This document shows, piece by piece, positions 26,589 to 35,363 of a DNA stretch of 64,000 nucleotides; position 1 is the stretch's first letter, and every line of letters starts with the position of its first letter. The position numbers and the translations under genes were made by a program. The notes under the pieces are model-generated. The model searched no databases. It worked only from the letters and a program-made list of their open reading frames with translations, and was not told where the DNA came from. The stretch lies in contig JAVDKL010000001.1 of NCBI GenBank assembly GCA_030849965.1, positions 1,594,554 through 1,658,553 on the forward strand. The letters are read 5' to 3'. Source of the stretch: Schauerella fraxinea. Lineage in GTDB: Bacteria > Pseudomonadota > Gammaproteobacteria > Burkholderiales > Burkholderiaceae_B.

Positions 26589-28970
26589 CTACGCCACCGC
26601 CGCCAAGCCATCGGTGGGCGACACGTTCGCGCACATGCGATCGTAAGTCGCGAGGGCCTGCGCGACCACCTGGTCCATGTTGTAGTACCTGTACGTGGCC
26701 AGGCGCCCGACGAACGTGACATCGGGTGACGCGTCCGCCAGATCACGGTATTTGGCATAAAGCGCAGCGTTTTCCGGTCGCGGTACCGGATAGTACGGAT
26801 CGCCATCGTCGCCGGGAAACTCGTACGTCAAGCTGGTCTGCGGGTGCGTCTGACCCGTGAGGTGTTTGTATTCCGTCACGCGCGTGTAAGGCACCGACTC
26901 GCTTGGATAATTGACCACACCCACTGGCTGGAACGTTTCAGTGTCCACGGTCTTGTGTTCGAATCGCAGCGAGCGATAAGGTAGCGGGCCGTATTGATAG
27001 TTGAAGTATTCATCGACCCTGCCGGTATATACGAGCTCGCGATAATTCACTTGCATTGCCACGTCAGCGAAATCCGTGTCGAGCAGGACGTCGATATTGG
27101 GATGCGCCAGCATGCGCTCGAACATCGCCGTGTAGCCATTAGCCGGCATCTGCTGAAACTCATCGTCGAAGTAACGATCGTCATCGTTGGTACGAATGGG
27201 GATGCGAGCCGCTACGGCGGCGTCGAGTTCACTCGGATCGAGTCCCCATTGCTTGCGGGTGTAGCCGCGATAGAACTTCTCATACAGATCCCGGCCGATG
27301 CGCGAGACCACAATATCTTCGGAGGTCTTGGGGTTCTCAACCGGTACGGCCAACCCTTCAAGAAATACCTGTGCACTTTCAGGTGTAAAGGGCCGGTCGT
27401 AGAGCATTTCGAGTGTGGTCAGATTGATCGGCACGGGCACGAGCTGTTCATCGACCTTTGCCAACACGCGATGTTCATAAGGCCGCCAGCGCGTGAACTG
27501 CGATAGGTAATCGACGATCCGTTTGGCATTGGTATGAAAGATATGCGGGCCATATCGATGGACCAGAATGCCGGCCGCGTCATGGTAGTCGTAGGCATTG
27601 CCGCCGATATGGGAACGCTTGTCGACCACAAGCACACGCTTACCCGAATCGGACGCCAGTCGCTCCGCCAATACACTGCCGGCAAAGCCCGCACCAACGA
27701 TCAGATAATCGTAGTCGGCGTGTTGCGGGATGGCGCGCAACACGTTCACGGCGCTGTTTGCACTGGCTTTCAAGGGCGGCTTCGTCGGATCCAACCGAAC
27801 CAGCTGTTTGCGCATTTCGACCACGGTGTGATCCCACGACTTACCTTCGATCGCGGCGTCGCAACGTGCAAAGATCTCACCGCTTTCGGGCGTGCTTTCC
27901 AATGCCGAAGCAATGGCCACCTCAAAAGCATCTGCACCATCGGCGATCTTGACGACACGGCCATCCTTGTAATCCGAGACCACGTCTGCGATTGGCGTGG
28001 AAACGACGATGCGTCCTCCGGCCAGGTATTCCGGCGTTTTCGTCGGGCTGATAAAGCGCGTCGACTCATTGCGCGCGAAAGGCATCAGCGCCACATCCCA
28101 GCCTGCGAGATAACTGGGCAATTCGTCATAAGACTTTCCGCCCAGGTAATGAATGTTCGCTTGATGCGGCAGCGTTGCCGGATCGATCTTCACAACCGGT
28201 CCTACAAGCACAAAGTGCCAGTCCGGCCGCGCGGTGGCCAAAGCGCCGATGAGCTCGATATCGAAACGTTCGTCGATCACACCGAAAAAGCCCAGGCGTG
28301 GCGATGGAATGGCGGCCTGATCTTCGGGCGGTGCGGCCGAGGTTGCGCGTGCCTGTTTGAAATGATCGATGTCCACGCTACTGGGAAAGGCGTGCACATT
28401 CGGGTGCAACGTACGCTTGGCCTCAAACAGACTGAACCCGCCGGTAAACACCACGTCAGCTTTGGCGAACAGCTTCTTCTCCCACGCGATCAGCGACGCC
28501 GGTGCGCCCCGGAATGCAGACAGCTCATCCATGCAGTCATACACGATCAGATCCGCGGGAATATCCGCCGAGAACTCAAGGCTCATCGGGGTGTAGTACC
28601 AAAATGTGCGACGCGCAAGGCGTTCCGTATCGAGCAGCTCCTGCAGCAGGCGGCGCTGCGCGTCGACTTTCTGCACGTCGTTCATCGCGTGCGGCAGATG
28701 CGGGACCAACACCGTTACCTGAGGCGCAACCTGGGTGCGAATCAACATTGGCTTATCGCCATTGGACAGCACGGGCTCTTCAAAGAAGAACACCGGCTGA
28801 TGCGCAGCCATCCGAGTCATCAAATGCTGGGGACGCTGGTACACGAAGTTCCAACGCAAATGCGAAAAGCAAATGAGCGCACTTTCGGGCTTGGCTGTGT
28901 TGTTTGAATTAAAGGGAAAGCCGCCAAGTCGCGAGGCGCGCGTCGGCATCGGTTTGAAGGTGCGTGTCAT
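26589..28970 (-). CDS. glf: Glycosyltransferase fused to UDP-galactopyranose mutase
   Basis: 793 aa in two parts. Residues from about 35 to 405 are a GT-B-type glycosyltransferase (RWNFVYQRPQHLMTRMA near the start, VYDCMDELSAF, then SPTKTPEYLAGGRIVVSTP as the donor-site region), like TuaH-type enzymes. Residues from about 418 to 790 are a full UDP-galactopyranose mutase. That part shows the FAD-binding YLIVGAGFAGSVLAERLA, GNAYDYHD, HRYGPHIFHT, YTRKQWG and TFVGRLATYRYYNMDQV. The mutase makes UDP-galactofuranose from UDP-galactopyranose with reduced FAD. The fusion suggests that the Galf donor is used by the attached transferase. It is the first gene of a two-gene operon with the GH1-like enzyme. 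Confidence 0.9.
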   Translation of the reverse strand: MTRTFKPMPTRASRLGGFPFNSNNTAKPESALICFSHLRWNFVYQRPQHLMTRMAAHQPVFFFEEPVLSNGDKPMLIRTQVAPQVTVLVPHLPHAMNDVQKVDAQRRLLQELLDTERLARRTFWYYTPMSLEFSADIPADLIVYDCMDELSAFRGAPASLIAWEKKLFAKADVVFTGGFSLFEAKRTLHPNVHAFPSSVDIDHFKQARATSAAPPEDQAAIPSPRLGFFGVIDERFDIELIGALATARPDWHFVLVGPVVKIDPATLPHQANIHYLGGKSYDELPSYLAGWDVALMPFARNESTRFISPTKTPEYLAGGRIVVSTPIADVVSDYKDGRVVKIADGADAFEVAIASALESTPESGEIFARCDAAIEGKSWDHTVVEMRKQLVRLDPTKPPLKASANSAVNVLRAIPQHADYDYLIVGAGFAGSVLAERLASDSGKRVLVVDKRSHIGGNAYDYHDAAGILVHRYGPHIFHTNAKRIVDYLSQFTRWRPYEHRVLAKVDEQLVPVPINLTTLEMLYDRPFTPESAQVFLEGLAVPVENPKTSEDIVVSRIGRDLYEKFYRGYTRKQWGLDPSELDAAVAARIPIRTNDDDRYFDDEFQQMPANGYTAMFERMLAHPNIDVLLDTDFADVAMQVNYRELVYTGRVDEYFNYQYGPLPYRSLRFEHKTVDTETFQPVGVVNYPSESVPYTRVTEYKHLTGQTHPQTSLTYEFPGDDGDPYYPVPRPENAALYAKYRDLADASPDVTFVGRLATYRYYNMDQVVAQALATYDRMCANVSPTDGLAAVA

Positions 28971-29289
28971 GGTCCCGCCTGGGGAAGTCGAGTGTTCGCC
29001 TCAGGTCGTGAGGCTCGTGTGGCTGGGATCGCCGGCCTGGCAAGTGAAAACGGGAAGTGGGCGCTTCGGGCCGCTGGGCCGAATGGCCTTGGCGCCGTTA
29101 CGGCATCAGGTTCAATGCAGCCGGCATGCCCAGCCACAGTGAACGTCTGCTTTTATGCAGCCCCAATGGGATGGGTGAAAACCGATGGGAAAATAATTGG
29201 CCGCCCCACGCACGCGGCGGTGCAACAAACCCGCAACGGCAGCCAAAGCTGCTCATCCATGGACGTTGCTCACACGGCGGGCACCCCTC
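28971..29289. other. Noncoding stretch upstream of the glf fusion
   Basis: About 320 bases between the divergent ends of the glf fusion start and the small gene at 29290. I see no supported gene on either strand. It should hold the minus-strand promoter of the glf operon, and a possible plus-strand RNA would end at the terminator at 29283-29301. A TGAACCTGAT match on the minus strand is not enough for a thiamine riboswitch. Confidence 0.4.
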
Positions 29290-29301
29290 CTAGGGGTTTT
29301 T
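29283..29301 (+). terminator. Intrinsic terminator on the plus strand without an obvious gene
   Basis: Stem ACCCCT / AGGGGT with loop CCT (29283-29297), followed by five T. The T run is on the plus strand only. It also contains the stop codon of the minus-strand 74-aa gene. There is no plus-strand gene upstream within about 7 kb, so either it ends a small RNA or it is a chance structure. Confidence 0.5.
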
Positions 29302-29514
29302 CGGACCCTCGCGCTTTTCCAGAAACCAAGGGGTATCGTCTTTGGGCACCACACCACCCGTCGTACCATCGACAGGCACCGGCTCGGCGCTGCCGTCCAT
29401 TTTCGATTCGGGCGGTGCCTCCGGACCGACCACGGTTTTATGCGTTTGCGGCGGAGGGTTGAGTTTGGGATCCCGAAGATCTGCTTCGGTTTGATCGTGC
29501 TTCGATTGCGTCAT
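29290..29514 (-). CDS. Small Pro-rich, probably disordered protein
   Basis: 74 aa starting MTQSKHDQTEADLRDPKLNP; the frame opens 35 codons earlier but this ATG has AGG/GGA just upstream. The protein is rich in Pro, Asp, Glu and Lys with no hydrophobic core. It ends in DDTPWFLEKREGPKNP. No known family is recognised. Its stop lies in a hairpin that reads as a terminator on the other strand. Confidence 0.55.
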   Translation of the reverse strand: MTQSKHDQTEADLRDPKLNPPPQTHKTVVGPEAPPESKMDGSAEPVPVDGTTGGVVPKDDTPWFLEKREGPKNP

Positions 29515-29699
29515 GAGTTCCAGCCTCGAATGTGGACCTGCAAACATTTGCAGTTCAGACGCCTCCAAGACAGCACCACACACGCCTGAAACGTCAAAGT
29601 GACATATTGGTTTCAACATGTGCGCAACTTGTCCGAACTGCGCCGATACATACTGGAACGAACAGTGTTTGACAGCTTACACTTGGCTGAATAGAATTC

Positions 29700-29860
29700 T
29701 CCTCGTACTCACACGGGGAGTAGCCGGGGCGCCCAACGCTCCCGCAGTGTCGTCAATACGGTAAGCGGTTGGAGCATTTGCACCGGCACGCCATACCCGG
29801 CACTACGGACCGCATGTCATTGCACATGCGGCTGGCGAGACCGAACGGGGTTTTATCCAC
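29700..29860 (+). promoter_or_regulatory. yybP-ykoY manganese riboswitch
   Basis: The leader of the TerC/Alx gene carries the two conserved pieces of this Mn2+-sensing riboswitch, GGGGAGTAG (29715-29723) and GGCGAGACC (29834-29842). They are separated by stem-forming sequence such as GACCGCATG-TCATTG-CACATGCGG. The closing part then runs into the coding region 30-40 bases on. The family is well known to sit before alx/mntP-type manganese exporter genes and to raise expression when manganese is high. The start of the aptamer is approximate. Confidence 0.88.
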
Positions 29861-29881
29861 CTGTCCGCTAAAGGTTTCGCC

Positions 29882-30892
29882 ATGATTTCAGTCGGTACGC
29901 CACTGTTGTGGTCTCTGTTTGCGTGTTTCGTCGTCGTCGCTCTGCTGATCGACTTCTTCGCCCTCAATCGTCAGGGTGCTCAAAAAGTTTCAATGCGTGC
30001 TGCCGCCATCTGGTCTGCGATCTGGGTGGCCGTCAGTTTCGTGTTCGTCGGCTTCCTGTGGTGGATGCTGGGCGGCACGGGGGACGACGTCGCCGCGCGC
30101 ACAATGGCCAACTCGAAGGCACTCGAGTTCGTGACCGGTTATCTGGTCGAGAAAGCCCTGGCCGTCGATAACATCTTCGTCTTCCTGCTGCTCTTCACTT
30201 ACTTCGGCGTGCCGGCGCAGTTCCAGAAGCGCGTGCTGATGATCGGTATTCTGGCAGCGCTGGTGCTGCGCGGCATTCTGATTCTGGTGGGCTCGTGGAT
30301 GATTCAGGAATTCCACTGGATCATGTACGTGTTCGGCGCGTTCCTGGTGTTTACCGGCGTGAAGATGTGGATGGCTTCGGGGCAAGAACCCGATCTGGAC
30401 AAGAACCCCGCGTTGAACTGGGTAAAGCGCCGTGTGCGTATCTCGCCGGATTACGACGGAGAGCGCTTCTTCACCAAGATCGATGGCGTCAAAGTGGCTA
30501 CACCGATGCTGTTGGTGGTGCTCTTGATCGGTATCGTCGACGTGGTGTTTGCTGTTGACTCCATCCCCGCCATCTTCGCCATCACGACCGACCCGTTCAT
30601 CGTGCTGACCTCCAACGTGTTTGCCATCCTGGGTTTGCGTGCGCTGTACTTCCTCTTGGCCGGCATGCAGGAGCGCTTCCACCTGCTGCCCTACGGCTTG
30701 GCGATCGTGCTCGTGTTTATCGGTACGAAGATGCTGTTGATCGATATCTACAAGATTCCGGTTGCCTGGTCGTTGGGCGCCACGGTCACCATCCTGGCGT
30801 TGACGATGATCCTGTCGCTCTTCATCAAGCCCAAGGCCGAAGTCACTGCCAGCGCCTATCCGTTCGACAGCAAGCCTAAGAAGCACGACTAA
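29882..30892 (+). CDS. alx: TerC/Alx-family membrane protein, probable Mn2+ exporter
   Basis: 336 aa with about eight or nine membrane helices. It has the family motifs VEKALAVDNIFVFLLLF and IGIVDVVFAVDSIPAIFAIT, with acidic residues inside membrane helices that are thought to bind the metal. The central cytoplasmic loop has the RFFTKIDG stretch typical of Alx. E. coli Alx is implicated in manganese export and is controlled by the same type of riboswitch that is found just upstream here. AAAGG lies 7 bases before the ATG. A strong terminator follows. Confidence 0.93.
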   Translation: MISVGTPLLWSLFACFVVVALLIDFFALNRQGAQKVSMRAAAIWSAIWVAVSFVFVGFLWWMLGGTGDDVAARTMANSKALEFVTGYLVEKALAVDNIFVFLLLFTYFGVPAQFQKRVLMIGILAALVLRGILILVGSWMIQEFHWIMYVFGAFLVFTGVKMWMASGQEPDLDKNPALNWVKRRVRISPDYDGERFFTKIDGVKVATPMLLVVLLIGIVDVVFAVDSIPAIFAITTDPFIVLTSNVFAILGLRALYFLLAGMQERFHLLPYGLAIVLVFIGTKMLLIDIYKIPVAWSLGATVTILALTMILSLFIKPKAEVTASAYPFDSKPKKHD

Positions 30893-30957
30893 CGGCGAGA
30901 GCGAGGATTCGGGCAATAGGCCTGGATCCCGCTTCAGCGATTGATAAGCTGCACTGA

Positions 30958-30995
30958 AGCGGCGGCGCGGGCAAAGGCCCGCGTCGCCGCTTTTT
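30958..30995 (+). terminator. Strong intrinsic terminator after alx
   Basis: A 15-base GC-rich stem with one mismatch (left arm 30958-30972, right arm 30977-30991) and the loop AAAG, followed by TTTTT. It lies 66 bases past the stop codon of the TerC/Alx gene. Confidence 0.92.
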
Positions 30996-31063
30996 CTTTG
31001 GCGACCGGATGCAGATGAGATCGCACATCTTGAGCACCCTGTTCGCCTGCATTGCCATGCGCG

Positions 31064-31681
31064 TCAGACGATGGGATGCCATAAGAGCGCTGCGCTCAGC
31101 ACAAGCATGAATACGGCGATCGACCCGTCGAGAACACGCCAGGCGTGCGGACTTCGAAATATCGGCAGCAACAGGCGAGCGCCATACCCCAGCAGAGAGA
31201 ACCACGCCAGGCTCGCCGCACATGCGCCAAGCGCGAAAATCCACCGATCAACTCCCGCATAGCGTGTCGAGATGCTGCCAAGCAGCACCACCGTATCGAG
31301 ATACACGTGAGGATTGAGAAAAGTGAACGCCAGACAGGTCAGCAGCACGCGACGCCTGCTGGGCGCATCGGCGATCCCGGGCGTTAATCCCTCCGACCCG
31401 CGCCACGCCCGTCTGGCGGCTAAAACGCCATAGATCCCGAGAAATACCGCGCCTGCGATCCGCGTTGCGAACAGCACTTCGGGCCACGCGTTTACCAGCG
31501 CGCCGATGCCGAGCACGCCACACACGATCAGAACGATGTCGCCCAAGGCGCAAATCGTAATGACCGCGACGACGGACTGTCGCTTGAGCCCCTGGCGAAG
31601 AACGAAAGCATTCTGTGCACCGATGGCGACGATCAAACCTGCGCCGGAAATAAAACCGGAAAGAGCGGCACCGAGAGACAT
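31064..31681 (-). CDS. argO: ArgO/LysE-family amino-acid exporter
   Basis: 205 aa, the length of ArgO, with about six membrane helices. Family marks are GLIVAIGAQNAFVLRQGL near the N-terminus and FTFLNPHVYLDTVVLLG in the middle. It exports arginine and related basic amino acids (or canavanine) across the inner membrane. It is divergent from the LysR gene at 31792, the same arrangement as argO-argP in other bacteria, which supports the assignment. Confidence 0.92.
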   Translation of the reverse strand: MSLGAALSGFISGAGLIVAIGAQNAFVLRQGLKRQSVVAVITICALGDIVLIVCGVLGIGALVNAWPEVLFATRIAGAVFLGIYGVLAARRAWRGSEGLTPGIADAPSRRRVLLTCLAFTFLNPHVYLDTVVLLGSISTRYAGVDRWIFALGACAASLAWFSLLGYGARLLLPIFRSPHAWRVLDGSIAVFMLVLSAALLWHPIV

Positions 31682-31791
31682 GACAGCATATGAAGCAAGT
31701 GAAGACAGCGCATGCTATCGCCACCCAGCTATTTAATAAAACTCATTATTCTTAATACAATGAAGTAAATCTAAATACGCGAGCGGCTGCC

Positions 31792-32688
31792 ATGGCATTG
31801 ATCCACCCCCAACTGGAAGCGTTTCTGGCCGTTCTTGAAGAAACAAGTTTCGAAGCCGCTGCGCGCCATTTGTCCATTACGCCTTCCGCTGTGTCGCAGC
31901 GTATCAAGGCACTTGAGGATCGGCTTGGCCAGCCGCTCATCATTCGTCAGTTGCCATGCCGGCCCACAGCCGCCGGTAAAAAATTGCTTCGTCGTCTTCG
32001 CCCCATGCGTGCCCTCGAAGCAGAGGCCTTGGCTGATTTTCTACCGCATGAAAGCGGAAGTGCGCTCAATCGTCCCATAGCGCTTGCCGTCAATGACGAT
32101 TCACTGGCCACGTGGCTGATCGCTGCGCTCGCACGTCTACATGATGCGCACGGCTATCTCTTTGACGTCACCGTCGACGATCAGGATCACACCCTCGATC
32201 TGCTGCGTGAAGGTGCCGTACTTGCCGCGATCACGGCTGAGGCAACGCCCCTGCAAGGGTGCACGGTTCGCACGCTCGGGGCAATGCGCTATCGGGCCAT
32301 CGCGTCGCCTGAATTTGTCGCGCGCTACTTCGCCTCCGGCGTGGATGCGAGCACGCTGAAACAGGCACCGATGATCGTGTTCAATCGCAAGGATGCACTG
32401 CAGTCGCGCTTCATCCGGCTCATTACCCGCGCTCACATCGCACCGCCCGTGCATTACTTGCCCACGGCAATAGGCTTTATAGACGCTGCGGCACAGGGCC
32501 TGGGGTGGTGCCTGGCGCCTGAGTCCCTGATAGAAGACGCCTTGGCAAGCAAGCGCATCGTGATGGTGGGACCCGAGCGGTGGCTGGACGTCCCGCTCTA
32601 TCTGCAGCATGCTGCCATCGCCTCACAAACCTTGCAAAGGCTCAGTGACGCTATGCAGCACACAGCATCCCGGGCGCTCCATCGCTAG
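31792..32688 (+). CDS. argP: ArgP-like LysR-family regulator
   Basis: 298 aa. It has an N-terminal winged HTH, including FEAAARHLSITPSAVSQRIKALE and LGQPLIIRQLPCRPTAAGKKLLR. The C-terminal effector domain contains VNDDSLATWLIAAL, as in ArgP/IciA/LysG. ArgP activates argO with arginine or lysine as signal; here the target argO is divergent across a 110-base AT-rich gap that should hold the binding site. ATG start. Confidence 0.92.
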   Translation: MALIHPQLEAFLAVLEETSFEAAARHLSITPSAVSQRIKALEDRLGQPLIIRQLPCRPTAAGKKLLRRLRPMRALEAEALADFLPHESGSALNRPIALAVNDDSLATWLIAALARLHDAHGYLFDVTVDDQDHTLDLLREGAVLAAITAEATPLQGCTVRTLGAMRYRAIASPEFVARYFASGVDASTLKQAPMIVFNRKDALQSRFIRLITRAHIAPPVHYLPTAIGFIDAAAQGLGWCLAPESLIEDALASKRIVMVGPERWLDVPLYLQHAAIASQTLQRLSDAMQHTASRALHR

Positions 32689-32863
32689 TGCGTCGGCGGA
32701 TCGGCCCGTCAAATGCCGCCTGGTGTAAGCAGCATTGAGGCCTTACACGCGGAAAGCGCAGATGCCCGGTCTGCACGTGTTGCAGCATGCAAAACAGCCA
32801 GGAACGTCACGTGCTTCTGCTTTCACATCGCTGAAAGGCGCTCATCACACACAGGAGACGAGA

Positions 32864-33238
32864 ATGAACACATTGAACACAGGTACTCATACTGCGGGCG
32901 TGTCGAATCCGGTAATTTCGTCGAGCCGCGTCGAGGGCACCAAGGTTTATAACGAGCAGGGTGAAAAGCTGGGCTCGATCGATCATCTGCAAATCGATAA
33001 GCAGTCGGGTCAAGTGCGTTATGCCATTCTGGAGTTCGGCGGCTTTCTCGGCATGGGTACGGATCGCTATCCGCTGCCCTGGAACGTGCTGAGATACGAC
33101 ACTGCCTTGGACGGCTATGTTGTCCCGGTCACCAAGGACAAGCTGGACAATGCGCCCAAATACGAAGGAACCGCGCATCCCGAGTACAACGACGAGTACG
33201 GTCGTCGGGTGTATGACTACTACGGCGCACAGTGGTAA
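32864..33238 (+). CDS. PRC-barrel domain protein
   Basis: 124 aa from the ATG with AGGAG 6-7 bases upstream; the longer frame would start at a weak codon upstream. Residues from about 20 to 95 form the PRC-barrel: SRVEGTKVYNEQGEKLGSIDHLQID, then VRYAILEFGGFLGMGTDRYPLPWNVL. The end is Tyr-rich (DEYGRRVYDYYGAQW). These soluble stress-related proteins are common in proteobacteria; the role is not defined. A terminator follows. Confidence 0.88.
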   Translation: MNTLNTGTHTAGVSNPVISSSRVEGTKVYNEQGEKLGSIDHLQIDKQSGQVRYAILEFGGFLGMGTDRYPLPWNVLRYDTALDGYVVPVTKDKLDNAPKYEGTAHPEYNDEYGRRVYDYYGAQW

Positions 33239-33271
33239 ATCGCTACCGAGGGCGAACGCCCGATCTGCAAC

Positions 33272-33304
33272 AAACGCCTCGCGGTGCGCCGCGAGGCGTT
33301 TGCG
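33272..33304. terminator. Bidirectional-type terminator between PRC gene and esterase
   Basis: A 13-base perfect stem (AAACGCCTCGCGG, loop TGCG, CCGCGAGGCGTTT) with short T runs on both sides (GCGTTTT on plus, TTTGTTG on minus). It serves the PRC-barrel gene and possibly the esterase gene that ends at 33307 on the other strand. Confidence 0.88.
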
Positions 33305-33306
33305 TT

Positions 33307-34356
33307 TTAACGGGTCACACCGCGAGCGATCAACCAGTCGTTGATCAGTCCAGCAATCTGATCTGAATTCTTATCCATCATCAGCATGTGGCTGTTGCCC
33401 TTGATGCCTTTTTGCGGAAGCATCATCACGTCGGCCTGCCCGCCCAGACCACTGATAGTGGCGCGCACTTTCTCCTGACGCGCCACGATCGCATTCCAGA
33501 ATGGCGATGCATCGGTGTAATCGCCCCATACCCACAATATCGGCACGCCCTTCAAGACTGAAAAATCCGTCTTGTCCGGATCGGGCGAGCCACTGGGTTC
33601 GACCATCACCATGGCCTTGATCTTTGTGGGATTTTTCATCGCCGCTTTATAGGCAAAGTTGCCGCCTTGGCTGTGGACGACGATCACGCAGGGGCAGGCT
33701 TGTTCGACGTACTGATCGTAAGCCGCTTGCGTCATCTCATCATTCGTCGCCCATCGTGGCACGCTCTGTTTGACGAACTCGCCAAACGATTCGATCGGGA
33801 ACTGCGTACCCTCTTGCGCCACGCGCTTGCTCGGATCGGGATCATAGGCTTTGCCGATTCGAAAGAGCTCCCACGCCTCCTTTTCATTGCGGAAGAACGG
33901 CGCATCCTGGTAGATCTCGGGGTAACGTGCCCACGAGGATCGGCCGCGCTCGACCGCATCGCTTGTGTACACATCCCAGCCTTGTTTGAGGAAGAACATT
34001 TCCCAGCCGGGCTTGCGATCGGGTTTCGACTCCCAGTTCGCGCCGGTCAAGCCCCCGCCGTGCCACATCAGCATCGGATAGGCAGCGCGGGGTTTCTCGA
34101 GGCGGATGTAATGCACATACATCTGGCCGGCAACGAATTCGCCGTTTTGATTCACCTTCACGGGCGGCGACCCTGGGCTAAAAGTCATTTCCCGATCAGG
34201 CAAGCCGGTAAGCGAAATACGCTTGCCGCCCACGTAATAACTGCCGATCTCCTTTACCTGCAGCGTGGTCTCGTCGGCCGATGCCGGAAGTGATACCGAT
34301 GCGGCAACGACTGCTGTCGCTGCCAGTGATGCGAATGCCTTGATTGTTATTTTCAT
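33307..34356 (-). CDS. Secreted alpha/beta-hydrolase (esterase-like)
   Basis: 349 aa with a signal peptide ending about LPASADE (residues 22-28), so periplasmic or secreted. The nucleophile elbow VVHSQGGN (Ser in HSQGG) and the early oxyanion region MLMWHGGGLTG are clear, and a late GNSHMLMMD provides the His. It is the last gene of the minus-strand catabolic operon, 11 bases downstream of the oxidoreductase gene. It is probably an esterase or lactonase that works on a substrate the operon handles; the identity is unknown. Confidence 0.85.
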   Translation of the reverse strand: MKITIKAFASLAATAVVAASVSLPASADETTLQVKEIGSYYVGGKRISLTGLPDREMTFSPGSPPVKVNQNGEFVAGQMYVHYIRLEKPRAAYPMLMWHGGGLTGANWESKPDRKPGWEMFFLKQGWDVYTSDAVERGRSSWARYPEIYQDAPFFRNEKEAWELFRIGKAYDPDPSKRVAQEGTQFPIESFGEFVKQSVPRWATNDEMTQAAYDQYVEQACPCVIVVHSQGGNFAYKAAMKNPTKIKAMVMVEPSGSPDPDKTDFSVLKGVPILWVWGDYTDASPFWNAIVARQEKVRATISGLGGQADVMMLPQKGIKGNSHMLMMDKNSDQIAGLINDWLIARGVTR

Positions 34357-34367
34357 GTTGTCTCCAT

Positions 34368-35363
34368 TTAGGGCACGATAACGATCGCCCCCGCGTTCTT
34401 TCGGCTCTCCGCCAATCGATGCGCATCGGCCACGCGATCCAGGCCAAAACGCGAGGCGATCGATGCCTTGATGATCCCGTCCTGCATGGCCTTGAACACC
34501 TCGGCTGCATTTGCACGAAAGGTGGCGGCATCGGCATTGTGCGGAAATACAGACGGCCGCGTGAGAAACAGGCAGCCCTTTTTATTGAGCAGCTCGGGAT
34601 CGATATTCGGTGCGGGACCAGAGGCCGAACCAAACAACACCACTGTGCCGAATTTCGCTGCGCAGTCCAGCGATCCCAAAAAGGTATGTTTGCCCACCGA
34701 GTCGTAGACGACATCAGCTTTGCGACCGTCGCTGGCTTCGATCACGCGCTCCACCCACCCTTCATCGCTGTAGTTCACTGCGTGATCGCAGCCCGCCTCG
34801 ATGGCAATTCGGCATTTCTCTGCCGAGCCGGCGGTGCCGATCACGGTGGCGCCCAGTGCCTTGGCCCAAGCGCTCAGCACTTGCCCCACGCCGCCTGCGG
34901 CAGCATGTACCAATACGATATCGCCCGGTTTGATCGGGAACGTCTTTCGCACGAGGTATTGGGCCGTCATCGCCTTGAAGAACACAGCAACGGCATCTTC
35001 GTCATTGATGTCGTCGGGGATGGGCACAAGCTTGACCGCCGGCACGTTGCGCCGATCCGCGTAGGCGCCGATGCCGGCGTTGATATAGATCACCCTGTCG
35101 CCCACGCGAAAATCGGTCACGTTGGCGCCGATAGCCTCGACCACGCCCGCTGCTTCGTGGCCAAGCCCGGTCGGCAGCGGAAGACCATGTTTCCCGGCAC
35201 GCTGATAGATATCGATAAAGTTGAAACCGATGGCGGTTTGCTTGAGCTGAATCTCGTCAGGCGCCGGCGCGGCGAGATGCAACGTGCGCAGGTGCATCAC
35301 ATCGACATCGCCAAACGCGTCGAGCACGATGGCATGGCTTTCAGTGGTGTGGTGATCGGTCAT
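34368..35363 (-). CDS. Quinone oxidoreductase-like MDR dehydrogenase
   Basis: 331 aa, medium-chain reductase family, zeta-crystallin/QOR type. It contains HEAAGVVEAIGANVTDFRVGD and the NADPH-binding HAAAGGVGQVLSAWAKALGA. No zinc-site cysteines are seen. It is a second QOR-like protein in the window, with a different operon from the one at 23278. It overlaps by 4 bases the Bug receptor upstream, so it is part of a catabolic operon with SDRs and an esterase. Confidence 0.88.
   Translation of the reverse strand: MTDHHTTESHAIVLDAFGDVDVMHLRTLHLAAPAPDEIQLKQTAIGFNFIDIYQRAGKHGLPLPTGLGHEAAGVVEAIGANVTDFRVGDRVIYINAGIGAYADRRNVPAVKLVPIPDDINDEDAVAVFFKAMTAQYLVRKTFPIKPGDIVLVHAAAGGVGQVLSAWAKALGATVIGTAGSAEKCRIAIEAGCDHAVNYSDEGWVERVIEASDGRKADVVYDSVGKHTFLGSLDCAAKFGTVVLFGSASGPAPNIDPELLNKKGCLFLTRPSVFPHNADAATFRANAAEVFKAMQDGIIKASIASRFGLDRVADAHRLAESRKNAGAIVIVP

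Noticed and set aside
29101-29120. TGAACCTGAT on the minus strand, like the 3' half of a thiamine (TPP) riboswitch
   Set aside because: The CTGAGA half is absent and the downstream gene (glf fusion) has no link to thiamine.
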